Below are positions 11,798-19,899 of a DNA stretch of 27,525 nt, in pieces. The notes beneath the pieces were generated by a model that saw only the letters and a program-made list of their open reading frames with translations, did not search any database and had not been told where the DNA came from. A program made the position numbers and the translations under genes. The stretch is from a virus. Position 1 is the first letter of the stretch. Each line of letters opens with the position of its first letter. Where the stretch lies: positions 1 to 27,525 of the IMG/VR virus record IMGVR_UViG_3300014933_000058, one strand, 5' to 3'.

Positions 11798-13143
11798 GTG
11801 ATGAGGGGCTATTAGAGGTAGAGATGGACTATTGCCCTCGGAAAGTCTTTGAGGACTTCCACGACAGGAAAGAGCGCTGGTCGGTGATAGTAGCCCATAG
11901 GCGGTGCGGTAAGACTGTCCTCTGCATCAATGACCTGATATACAGGGCGCTCATGGATGGTAAGGAGAATGGGCGCTATGCCTATGTCGCACCTTATATG
12001 AGCATGGCTAAACAAATTGCCTTCGACTACTTACTAAGCTACTCCAGGCCTGTAATGGCTAAAGCCAATCAATCCGAGCTATGGGTAGAGCTAGTCAATG
12101 GGGCTAGGATAAGGCTATTCGGAGCAGATAACCCTGACACCCTTCGAGGCCTTTACTTAGATGGGGTAGTGTTAGACGAATACGCAGATATGAAACCTAG
12201 TATCTTTGGTAGCGTCATACGCCCACTATTAACAGATAGGGGGGGTTGGGCTACCTTCATCGGTACTCCTAAAGGTCATAACGCCTTCTGGGAAGTCTAT
12301 AACAATGCTACTCAAGACCCTTCCTGGTATGTCAAAGTCCTTAGGGCTAGTCAAACAGGGCTACTCGATAAGGGGGAGCTAGAGGATGCTGCAAAGACAA
12401 TGACTGAAGACCAATATCTTCAAGAGTTTGAATGCGACTTTGAATCAGCAATCCTTGGCGCTTATTTTGGCAAAGAAATGAGGCAGCTTACAGATGACGG
12501 CAGAATAAGGGAGGTGGAGTATGACCCCCTATTCCCTGTGCATACCGCATGGGACTTAGGGTACTCTGATGACACCGCTATATGGTTCTTTCAAGTAGTG
12601 CATGGGGAAATTAGATGTTTAGACTATCACTCCTCTAACGGACAGCCTGTCGCTTTTTATGCGGGGATTATTCAGGCTAGAGAGAAAGAGAGGGGCTATG
12701 TGTACGGAACACATTGGCTACCTCATGACGCTAGAGCTAAAACCCTATCTTCTAATCGTAGCGTTATTGAACAGCTTGGCGATAAAATCCCCCTAAAATC
12801 AATCAAAATAACCCCCAACCTTAAACTACAAGACGGCATCCAAGCGAGCCGCCTCGCCCTAACTAGAACTTGGTTTGACCATAAATGTGCGGATGGCATA
12901 GAGTGCCTTCGCCAATACCAACGGGAGTACGATGAAGATAAAAAAGTATTCAGGGATAAGCCTCGCCATGATTGGACTTCTCATGGTGCTGATGCTTTTA
13001 GATATTTGGCGCTAACTTGGAAAGATGAAGCAAAAATTGTCACCGCAGAAGACCCTATCAGGGGGGTGTTTGTTGGTCAAACTGATGTCAGTCTTAATGA
13101 CTTATGGAAAGAAACTAAAACAAAGTCAAACAATAGAATATAA
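11794..13143 (+). CDS. terL: Terminase large subunit
   Basis: The 449-aa product is the ATP-driven packaging motor and nuclease. Visible motifs are Walker A AHRRCGKT (34-41), Walker B GVVLDE (124-129), the coupling-type GTPKG (157-161) and the RNase H-like nuclease core: D254 in HTAWDLGYSDDT (250-261), with HDWTSHGADAFRY near the C-terminus giving the last acidic ligand. The length is typical. Its start overlaps terS by an ATGA. A run of seven Gs (12239-12245) falls within DRGGWAT and leaves the frame intact. The identification is secure; the phage lineage would need a tree. Confidence 0.96.
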   Translation: MSDEGLLEVEMDYCPRKVFEDFHDRKERWSVIVAHRRCGKTVLCINDLIYRALMDGKENGRYAYVAPYMSMAKQIAFDYLLSYSRPVMAKANQSELWVELVNGARIRLFGADNPDTLRGLYLDGVVLDEYADMKPSIFGSVIRPLLTDRGGWATFIGTPKGHNAFWEVYNNATQDPSWYVKVLRASQTGLLDKGELEDAAKTMTEDQYLQEFECDFESAILGAYFGKEMRQLTDDGRIREVEYDPLFPVHTAWDLGYSDDTAIWFFQVVHGEIRCLDYHSSNGQPVAFYAGIIQAREKERGYVYGTHWLPHDARAKTLSSNRSVIEQLGDKIPLKSIKITPNLKLQDGIQASRLALTRTWFDHKCADGIECLRQYQREYDEDKKVFRDKPRHDWTSHGADAFRYLALTWKDEAKIVTAEDPIRGVFVGQTDVSLNDLWKETKTKSNNRI

Positions 13144-13197
13144 AAAAGGTAAAATAAGCAAACATTTCGCCAAATATTCAAACATTAAGGCAACTCT

Positions 13198-15471
13198 ATG
13201 GCAAACGATAAAGCAACAGTCAATCACACATACGAAGATTGGTACAAAACAATTATGGGCTATGAGCGCTCATATAAGCGTTGGGAAGCCAGAGTAGACC
13301 GCATAGTTAAGAAGTATAAAGATGACTCTCGTTACGACAGAAACCCTAATGCTCGGTTTAATATTCTTTGGTCAAATGTTCAAACCATTCAGCCAGCTAT
13401 CTTTGCAAGACTCCCAAGACCTGATGTAAGCCGTAGATTTAGGGACAATGACCCAATAGGCCGTGTCGCCTCAATGATGCTTGAGCGTGCTTTAGAGTTT
13501 GAATTAGAACACTATGGCGACTATAAGTCTGCTATGAACAATGCAGTATTAGACCGCCTCCTTGGTGGTCGTGGTGTAGCCTGGGTTCGTTATGAGCCGC
13601 ATATTATTGGCGAACAAGAAGAATCTGCCGATGTACCTGAAGACGGCTTAGAAATCACCGAAGACACCGATGAAGCCGAAACCGAAGGCGGCATGGAGAA
13701 TGAAGACCCAGAGCGCATTGAGTATGAGTGCTGCCCTGTAGACTATGTTCATTGGCGTGATTTTGGACACACAGTCGCTAGGACTTGGGAAGAAGTAACC
13801 GCAGTATGGCGCAGAGTCTATATGAACCGCCCTGCATTGGTTGAGCGTTTTGGCGAAGAATTAGGTTACAAAATCCCTTTAGACACAAAGCCTGATGATT
13901 TAAAACAATCCTACAAATCTGATGACGGAGTATATGAGGCGCTGATATATGAAATATGGGATAAAGAAACTGGCAAAGTGCTGTGGATTTCTAAGTCACT
14001 CGGCAAAATACTTGATGAGCGAGATGACCCTCTTGGTTTGGAAAACTTTTGGCCTTGTCCAAAACCTTTGTATGCGACTCTTACTACCGACAGCCTTGAG
14101 CCAATCCCTGATTTCGTTATCTACCAAGACCAGGCAAGAGAATTAGATGTTCTGTGCGACAGAATTGATGGACTGATTAACGCCCTTAAAGTCAGGGGTG
14201 TGTATGATGCCTCTGCAACAGAACTACAGCGTCTGTTCTCTGAAGGCGAAAACAACACCATGATTCCAGTACACAACTGGATGGCATTTGCTGAAAAACA
14301 AGGCATGAAAGGCGCTATTGATTTAGTTGATTTAGCCCCATTTGCAAGCGCATTAATGTCTTGCTATCAGGCAATGGAGCAAGTTAAGGGTCAAATATAC
14401 GAATTAATGGGTATTGCTGACATTCAAAGAGGTCAAACTGACCCTAATGAAACCCTTGGCGCACAAATTATTAAGTCAAACAATGCTGCTGGCAGACTAA
14501 AAACTCAACAACACGCAGTCGTAGACTTTGCTACCTCGCTTTTAACCATTAAAGCGCAGATTATTTGCAATCATTTTACAGACGAAACGCTAGTTAAGAT
14601 TTCTGGTGCAATGCAACTGTCCGAACAAGACAGACAACTTGTCCCACAAGCGCTTTTATTGTTAAGGGATGAAGCGGCTAAGAATTTCCGCATAGAAGTC
14701 ACCTCTGACTCCATGATTTACCAAGATGAGCAACAAGAAAAAGCCGACAGAACCGCATTTTTAGCTGCTGTTGGTCAATTTATTGCAATGGCTCTTCCTA
14801 CGGCTCAAGCTGCACCTGAATTAGCCCCAATGTTGATGGAAATGCTGAAGTTTGGCGTAACTTCCTTTAAAGCTGGTAAACAACTTGAAGGAATTATTGA
14901 CCAAACTGCTGATGATATGCGTAAACAGTACGAAGCTAGTAAAGGTCAGCAAAAACCGCCTCCTCCAGAGATTCAAAAGGCGCAAATGGACAACCAGTCT
15001 AAAATGCAACAGATTCAAATGCAAGCACAGGTTGAACAAGCTAAGCTACAAGGTCAAATGCAGCTTGAAAAAGCTAAACAAGAGTACCAGGCGCAAGAAA
15101 ACCAACTTAAATTCCAACTTGAAGAGCAGCGCAATCAAATGGATAGAGAAATGGAGCTTAAAGTAGCCCAAATGAAAATGATGACAGAGCGTAACACTCA
15201 AGTATTGCTTGCTCATATTAACAATGGCGCAAAAATTGAAGTAGCTCGTATTGGTTCTGATGATTCAACAGGTGAACAAGCGTATATGTCTGAAGAAGAA
15301 TATGTTAGAGCGCAAGAACACCCAATGCAACCTATTGCCAACGCTATTGGTCAAGGAAACGAACAAATGGCACAAGCAATTTCAGCACTTGTAGAAACAA
15401 TTAATGCACAACATAACAGGCCAAAGACTGTAGTTCGAGGTGCTGACGGCAAAATCATCGGAGTTCAATAA
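13198..15471 (+). CDS. P22-type portal protein
   Basis: The 757-aa protein forms the dodecameric ring at the capsid vertex through which DNA enters and leaves. Length and features match large podovirus portals: NARFNILWSNVQTIQPAIFA near residue 45, CPVDYVHWRDFGHT near 180 and a hub region QARELDVLCDRIDGLINALK at about 306-325. IYELMGIADIQRGQTDPNET follows in the region after it. Residues about 140-175 are very acidic. Residues about 590-665 form a long Gln/Lys/Glu-rich coiled coil, reminiscent of the P22 portal barrel. The end, VVRGADGKIIGVQ, reads like a structural tail. It is followed directly (1-bp overlap, TAATG) by the fibre-like gene. Confidence 0.88.
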   Translation: MANDKATVNHTYEDWYKTIMGYERSYKRWEARVDRIVKKYKDDSRYDRNPNARFNILWSNVQTIQPAIFARLPRPDVSRRFRDNDPIGRVASMMLERALEFELEHYGDYKSAMNNAVLDRLLGGRGVAWVRYEPHIIGEQEESADVPEDGLEITEDTDEAETEGGMENEDPERIEYECCPVDYVHWRDFGHTVARTWEEVTAVWRRVYMNRPALVERFGEELGYKIPLDTKPDDLKQSYKSDDGVYEALIYEIWDKETGKVLWISKSLGKILDERDDPLGLENFWPCPKPLYATLTTDSLEPIPDFVIYQDQARELDVLCDRIDGLINALKVRGVYDASATELQRLFSEGENNTMIPVHNWMAFAEKQGMKGAIDLVDLAPFASALMSCYQAMEQVKGQIYELMGIADIQRGQTDPNETLGAQIIKSNNAAGRLKTQQHAVVDFATSLLTIKAQIICNHFTDETLVKISGAMQLSEQDRQLVPQALLLLRDEAAKNFRIEVTSDSMIYQDEQQEKADRTAFLAAVGQFIAMALPTAQAAPELAPMLMEMLKFGVTSFKAGKQLEGIIDQTADDMRKQYEASKGQQKPPPPEIQKAQMDNQSKMQQIQMQAQVEQAKLQGQMQLEKAKQEYQAQENQLKFQLEEQRNQMDREMELKVAQMKMMTERNTQVLLAHINNGAKIEVARIGSDDSTGEQAYMSEEEYVRAQEHPMQPIANAIGQGNEQMAQAISALVETINAQHNRPKTVVRGADGKIIGVQ

Positions 15472-17066
15472 TGGCTATTACAGTCAAGCACAATAAGGTT
15501 TCAACGATACCTGACGGTACAGACACATCCGTTGTCCGCCCAAGTGATTGGAATGATGACCATGTATTAACAGGAACTATTCCTATAGCTAATGGCGGTA
15601 CTGGTCAGGCTACAGCAACAGACGCTTTTAATGCCCTTGCTCCTAGTCAAACAGGCAATACAGGTAAATACCTGACAACGGATGGCACTAATTCTTCTTG
15701 GGCAGCAAACCCATTAGGAACGGTGACTTCTGTAGCGGCAACTGCGGGAACAGGAATTTCTGTAACTGGCAGCCCTATTACAACTAGCGGTACATTAAAC
15801 ATTACCAATACTGCGCCTGACCAAACAGTAGTTTTAACCGCTGGTACTGGGATTTCAACCAGCGGTACTTACCCTAACTTTACAATCACAAACACTAGCC
15901 CATCTAGCGGTGGTACTGTCACTAGCGTTACTGGTACAAGTCCAGTAGTTTCTAGTGGTGGAACAACTCCTGCTATATCCATGCCAGCCGCTACGATTTC
16001 TGTAAATGGTTATTTGACTTCTACAGACTGGACTACATTTAATAACAAAGGTAGTGGCTCAGTAACTAGCGTTGCAGCAACAGTACCTTCTGTTTTTTCT
16101 ATTGCTGGTAGCCCAATTACTACAAGTGGCACTTTAGCCATTACTTATTCGGGGACTGCTTTGCCCGTGCTTAATGGTGGTACGGGAGTAACAACCTCTA
16201 CAGGCACTACAAATGTAGTATTAAGTGGCAGCCCTACTATTGTTACCCCAGTAATAGCACAAATTAACGATGCCAATGGAAACGCTGAATTAAAATTTTC
16301 AACTATTGCAAGCGCAGTTAATCAAGTAACTATAGAAAACGCTGCAACTGGCAATCCTGTTCATATATATGCAACAGGTACAGATACAAGTATTGGCATT
16401 CATTTAGCCCCCAAAGGTGCTAGTGGTTATGTCAATGTTCAGGGCGGTGTAGACAGCACTAAACGATTTATGTTTAACCCTGATGGCGGTACTACTAATA
16501 CTAGAACTATGCTTTCAACAAGTCAAACCGTAGATAGGACTTTGACATTACCTGATGCTACAGATACCTTGGTTGGCAAAGCAACAACAGATACCTTTAC
16601 CAATAAGTCTATTTCAGGGTCTACAAATACTTTAAGCAATATCGGCAACGCAAGCCTTACTAATTCAGCCATTACTATTAATGGTACAAGCACAAGTCTT
16701 GGTGGCTCAATTTCAGTAGGAACTGTAACAAGCGTAACTGGCACAAGCCCTGTCGTATCTTCAGGTGGTAATACCCCCGCTATTTCAATGCCTGCTGCTA
16801 CAACTTCTGTCAGCGGTTACCTTACAAGCACCGATTGGACAACTTTTAATAGCAAGGGAAGTGGCTCAGTTACTTCTGTTAGCGGTACAGGTACAGTAAA
16901 TGGACTGACCTTAACAGGCACAGTTACAACTACAGGAAGCCTGACTTTAGGTGGTACTTTAGACTTGTCTAGTCCACCTGCTATTGGCGGTACAGCAGCC
17001 GCAGCTATAACAGGAACAACCATTACAGCGACTAAGTATGTAGGAGTTTCTGGAGGCACTTTCTAA
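15471..17066 (+). CDS. Fibre-like repeat protein with internal duplication
   Basis: The 531-aa product is Gly/Thr/Ser-rich and low-complexity. Its N-terminus (MAITVKHNKVSTIPDGTDTS, then IPIANGGTGQATATDAFNAL at 37-56) is the NGGTGQxTxxxAFNAL module of many phage tail or head fibres. It is followed by repeated TSVTGTSP..ISMP..YLTSTDWTTFN units, with two near-identical 54-residue copies at 148-201 and 417-470. No C-terminal chaperone or receptor domain is recognised, so it may be a shaft, a decoration fibre or one part of a split fibre. It sits between portal and scaffold, an uncommon place for a host-range fibre. Coupling is tight on both sides. Confidence 0.8.
   Translation: MAITVKHNKVSTIPDGTDTSVVRPSDWNDDHVLTGTIPIANGGTGQATATDAFNALAPSQTGNTGKYLTTDGTNSSWAANPLGTVTSVAATAGTGISVTGSPITTSGTLNITNTAPDQTVVLTAGTGISTSGTYPNFTITNTSPSSGGTVTSVTGTSPVVSSGGTTPAISMPAATISVNGYLTSTDWTTFNNKGSGSVTSVAATVPSVFSIAGSPITTSGTLAITYSGTALPVLNGGTGVTTSTGTTNVVLSGSPTIVTPVIAQINDANGNAELKFSTIASAVNQVTIENAATGNPVHIYATGTDTSIGIHLAPKGASGYVNVQGGVDSTKRFMFNPDGGTTNTRTMLSTSQTVDRTLTLPDATDTLVGKATTDTFTNKSISGSTNTLSNIGNASLTNSAITINGTSTSLGGSISVGTVTSVTGTSPVVSSGGNTPAISMPAATTSVSGYLTSTDWTTFNSKGSGSVTSVSGTGTVNGLTLTGTVTTTGSLTLGGTLDLSSPPAIGGTAAAAITGTTITATKYVGVSGGTF
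15912..16880 (+). repeat. Protein-level duplication in the fibre-like gene
   Basis: The two copies are 15912-16073 and 16719-16880, each 162 bp. They encode 54 residues that differ at only four positions, yet 31 of the 50 identical residues use different synonymous codons and only 19 codons are the same. The protein repeat is therefore strongly kept while the DNA has diverged. Confidence 0.9.
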
Positions 17067-17546
17067 GTGTTTCAAACAGCTTTTCAACCTAATGCGTTTC
17101 AAAATGACGCATTTCAAATTGTTATTACTCCTGTTGAACCTACAAAGTTTGGCGGTGATGACGCACCTTGGACAAGGGAAGAGTTAAAGCGTTACAAAGC
17201 TATACAAAAGAAACTGCGTAAAGCAGAAGAAAAACGCATAGCTGAACTTAAAGCAGACCAAGAAGCTAGAAAGCAAACTATTGCGGATTTAATTGACCCT
17301 CCAAAAGTCAGCAAACGCAAACAAAATAATATACAATCCAATCAAGAAGTTAGCGTTGATATACCGTCAAACCTAGCAAACATTGACCGATACATCGCTA
17401 ATCTTGTTAAACAGCAACAAGACCTGCAAACCGCAGTAGCAATGAGAGCAGCAAAACTCCGCCTAGAGCAAGAGTTAGCAATCTTAGAAGCAAAACGGCA
17501 AGCAGAATTAGACGATGAAGAGGCCCTATTAGCACTTATCCTGTAA
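17067..17546 (+). CDS. Phage protein with FQxxAFQ N-terminus and coiled coil, GTG start
   Basis: The 159-aa protein begins with a triplicated motif, FQTAFQPNAFQNDAFQIV, a type of N-terminal tag I have seen in other phage virion-region proteins. A long charged helix follows (TREELKRYKAIQKKLRKAEE, about 36-55), then a basic linker and a second coiled coil ending DDEEALLALIL. GTG is the start, directly after the fibre stop, with GGAGG about 10 nt upstream. It is probably a structural or assembly accessory, possibly linking to the fibre; this is inferred from position. The next gene's frame opens within its last codons. Confidence 0.7.
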   Translation: MFQTAFQPNAFQNDAFQIVITPVEPTKFGGDDAPWTREELKRYKAIQKKLRKAEEKRIAELKADQEARKQTIADLIDPPKVSKRKQNNIQSNQEVSVDIPSNLANIDRYIANLVKQQQDLQTAVAMRAAKLRLEQELAILEAKRQAELDDEEALLALIL

Positions 17547-17581
17547 ACCCACACGCAAAATACAAAGAAGCCTACGAGCAT

Positions 17582-18439
17582 TTGCACCAAGGTCGCTATG
17601 ACGCTGGTTTTAGGCTGTTTGAATACCGTTGGCATCCTGAAGTTCTTGCTAACCAAGTAAGCGAATACACTAAAAAGCCACCAAAGCCAGAAATATGGCG
17701 TGGTCAATGTCTTTTAGGTAAGTCTATTGTCATTCAAATGGAACAAGGCTTTGGCGACATCTTTATGTTTGCCAGGTTCTTACCGTTTCTTAAGGTAATG
17801 GGCGCACAAAAGGTTGTGTTGCTGACTCATGGTTCATTGCTTGGAGTTTTAGGGCAATTTGAGTGCGTTGATATTCTTACAAACCAGCCAGAATGTCCAG
17901 AGGTAACTCTTTGTGATTACTGGATTGGCGACATGAGCCTTCCTTACTATATTTCATGCGCTGACAAATACGCAAAGGCGTTATTCCCTGTAACAACTAA
18001 GAAAATAGTAGGCTCTGAAGGGTATATGGATGCTAAACCTTCCAATATTGAGCCAAAAATAGGGGTAAATTGGGGCGCAAGTCGCAACATTTTATTTCAT
18101 ATTAAGTCTATTCCTGACCATGAAATGTACAAGCTAGTAGGGGATAACTGCTATTCCTTATCACCAGACCATGACGGCTTTTTCCACCCTTTGCCTAATG
18201 ATGGTTGGAAAACAGACTGGAGAGTCACAGCAAGCCACATGAAAGCTATGAAAGGCATTGTGACAGTAGACACAGGCACAGCCCACCTTGCAGGTGCGTT
18301 GGGCGTTAAAACGATTGTCTTACTACCTAAAGAAGAATATGTCTGTTGGCGCTGGAAAAACGGCAAATGGTATGACTCCGTTATTGCATTGCGTCAAGAT
18401 GAATACTACAAAGTACCTGACCTTATAAGGAGAATGTGA
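17582..18439 (+). CDS. TPR/GT9-like glycosyltransferase in the virion cluster, start uncertain
   Basis: The 285 aa read from TTG 17582 match the TPR-glycosyltransferase pattern: GRYDAGFRLFEYRW (a TPR helix), W-RGQCLLGKSIVIQMEQGFGD then FMFARFLP, and near the end GIVTVDTGTAHLAGALGVKT then LLPKEEYVCWRW. These are nucleotide-sugar-type GT-B motifs as in heptosyltransferase relatives. It may modify virion proteins or host surface sugar. There is no ATG. The frame stays open to 17519 and upstream residues (NPHAKYKEAYEHL) complete the TPR helix, so the true start may be ATT 17528 behind GAAGAGG, or a frameshift from the previous gene. The call of family is good; the start is not settled. Confidence 0.72.
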   Translation: MHQGRYDAGFRLFEYRWHPEVLANQVSEYTKKPPKPEIWRGQCLLGKSIVIQMEQGFGDIFMFARFLPFLKVMGAQKVVLLTHGSLLGVLGQFECVDILTNQPECPEVTLCDYWIGDMSLPYYISCADKYAKALFPVTTKKIVGSEGYMDAKPSNIEPKIGVNWGASRNILFHIKSIPDHEMYKLVGDNCYSLSPDHDGFFHPLPNDGWKTDWRVTASHMKAMKGIVTVDTGTAHLAGALGVKTIVLLPKEEYVCWRWKNGKWYDSVIALRQDEYYKVPDLIRRM

Positions 18440-18816
18440 TGAATTGCCCTAATTGTGGATGGAGCGAAAGCAACCATATTGAAGCCAAAAAAACTGATGA
18501 AGAGTTTTTTTTAGAGTGGTGGACACCGACTATTGGCGAAGAAGCTGCAAAGGCTTCTTGGCAAGACAAAGTTGCTATGAAGTCAAGAGAAGCTCCTATG
18601 GTCATTTCTGACATACCAGGGCATATTTCTATGGCTGATGGCACATGGGTAGACAGTCGGTCTAAACATAGAGAAAACCTAAAACGCAACGGTTGTGTTG
18701 AATTAGGCAACGATGTACCAATGCAGCGCAAAGAAGCACAAATCAGCACCAAGTCCCAAGAAGCAAGAAAGCGTCAAATTGCGGAACTGGCTTATGCAAA
18801 ACTTAACTATAGATAG
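18439..18816 (+). CDS. Zinc-ribbon-like small phage protein upstream of scaffold
   Basis: The 125-aa product opens MNCPNCGWSES, with a CxxC pair that could be half a zinc ribbon. It later has ISMADGTWVDSRSKHRENLK then RNGCVELGND, the SRSKHRExLKxxGxxExGN motif of a small family often found before scaffold and capsid genes. The role is unknown. A GTG at 18436 is possible, but ATG 18439 with AAGGAG 5-10 nt upstream and a TGATG overlap with the glycosyltransferase stop is preferred. Confidence 0.72.
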   Translation: MNCPNCGWSESNHIEAKKTDEEFFLEWWTPTIGEEAAKASWQDKVAMKSREAPMVISDIPGHISMADGTWVDSRSKHRENLKRNGCVELGNDVPMQRKEAQISTKSQEARKRQIAELAYAKLNYR

Positions 18817-18824
18817 GAAAAACC

Positions 18825-19862
18825 ATGTCAGAAGAACAATTAGACCGCAGAGCATTATTAGAACAAGCAATGGAGTCGGCAGATGAGCAAGAACCCTTGG
18901 AAAATGAAGAGGTTTTGGAAGAAAGTAATGCCGAGGAGCCCCCTGAAGAGGAAACTAGCTTTGCAGACGACAAAGAACCTACCGAAAATGTTTCATCTGA
19001 TGAACCTACGAAGTCGTATGAAGAACCGCAGGAGGAAAAGCCTGTAGGTCGCCCTTCTACTTGGAAAAAGGAATATGTCACCATTTGGGACAAAATGGAA
19101 AAAGGCGAGCAGATTAGCAAAGAAGATTTTACCAAATTTGCAGAATATGCCAACCAGCGTGAGTCTGAATATAAAAAGGGTGTATCGACTTATAAAGCCG
19201 AAGCTGACCGTGCTAAATCTTATGAAAACGTTATTGCGCCCTATGCTCAAGACTTACAAAGACGCAATATTCAGCCTACGCAATACATTGAAAACTTAGT
19301 CCGTGCAGAGCAAATTTTGTCTAATGCACCGTATAACCAAAAAGTCCAAGTATTTCAGAAACTTGCGGCAGATTATGGTATACAATTAAATGGTGGACAA
19401 GCAACACAGCTTGACCCATACACGCAACAACTGATGAACCAGTTAAATCAGGTCAATCAGGAAGTTTCAAGCATTAAAGGTCGATTTGCCCAAGAGGAAA
19501 ATCAACGCTTAATGGGTGAAATTGAAAGAGTAAGAAGTAATGTGGAGAAGTTTCCACATTTTGATGTGGTAAGGGAAGAAATGGCTCAACTACTTGAGCT
19601 AGGGAAAGCCCAAGACCTAGAAACGGCCTACAAGAAAGCCGTGCGTATGAATGATGATGTTTGGGAATTAGAACAGGAAAGACTCCTTAGTACAGCCAAA
19701 CAACAAGCATCCAAAGCACAGCAAGTAGCGAAGGCTAAGGCGGCAGCAGTAAGTCCTAAATCCGTTACTCCTAGCGGAAAAGTGACAGAACCTGGCGATA
19801 AAAAGGATAGACGGTCTTTAATTGCAGAACAATTAGGTGATGCAATGGGCCGCAGGGTTTAA
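18825..19862 (+). CDS. Scaffold-like protein
   Basis: The 345-aa protein precedes the major capsid gene and has scaffold character. Residues 1-75 are very acidic and disordered (Glu/Asp/Pro-rich), followed by RPSTWKKEYVTIWDKMEKGE and a coiled-coil middle (about 105-290). The last part is an Ala/Lys-rich basic tail (AKQQASKAQQVAKAKAAAVS, then RRSLIAEQLGDAMGRRV). Scaffold proteins use a basic C-terminus to bind coat proteins and leave the shell afterwards. No protease domain is seen. Identification rests on position and composition rather than sequence match. Confidence 0.78.
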   Translation: MSEEQLDRRALLEQAMESADEQEPLENEEVLEESNAEEPPEEETSFADDKEPTENVSSDEPTKSYEEPQEEKPVGRPSTWKKEYVTIWDKMEKGEQISKEDFTKFAEYANQRESEYKKGVSTYKAEADRAKSYENVIAPYAQDLQRRNIQPTQYIENLVRAEQILSNAPYNQKVQVFQKLAADYGIQLNGGQATQLDPYTQQLMNQLNQVNQEVSSIKGRFAQEENQRLMGEIERVRSNVEKFPHFDVVREEMAQLLELGKAQDLETAYKKAVRMNDDVWELEQERLLSTAKQQASKAQQVAKAKAAAVSPKSVTPSGKVTEPGDKKDRRSLIAEQLGDAMGRRV

Positions 19863-19865
19863 CTA

Positions 19866-19886
19866 GCCATTTTGGCACATTTTTTT
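19866..19886 (+). terminator. Weak terminator/attenuator before the capsid gene
   Basis: GCCA-TTT-TGGC is followed by ACATTTTTTT, whose T-tract (19880-19886) joins directly to the AAGG ribosome site of the capsid gene (19887-19890). The stem is only 4 bp, so it may be weak or chance. Confidence 0.3.
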
Positions 19887-19899
19887 AAGGATAATAATC

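Noticed and set aside
14885-15166. 93-aa Lys/Leu-rich frame inside the portal coiled coil
   Set aside because: Out-of-frame reading of a Gln/Lys-rich repeat-like region; no start signal and no spacing to be a gene.
16523-17059. Two leftward frames opposite the fibre gene (73 and 80 aa, Val/Pro-rich)
   Set aside because: Simple complement of Thr/Gly/Ser-rich codons in a low-complexity gene.
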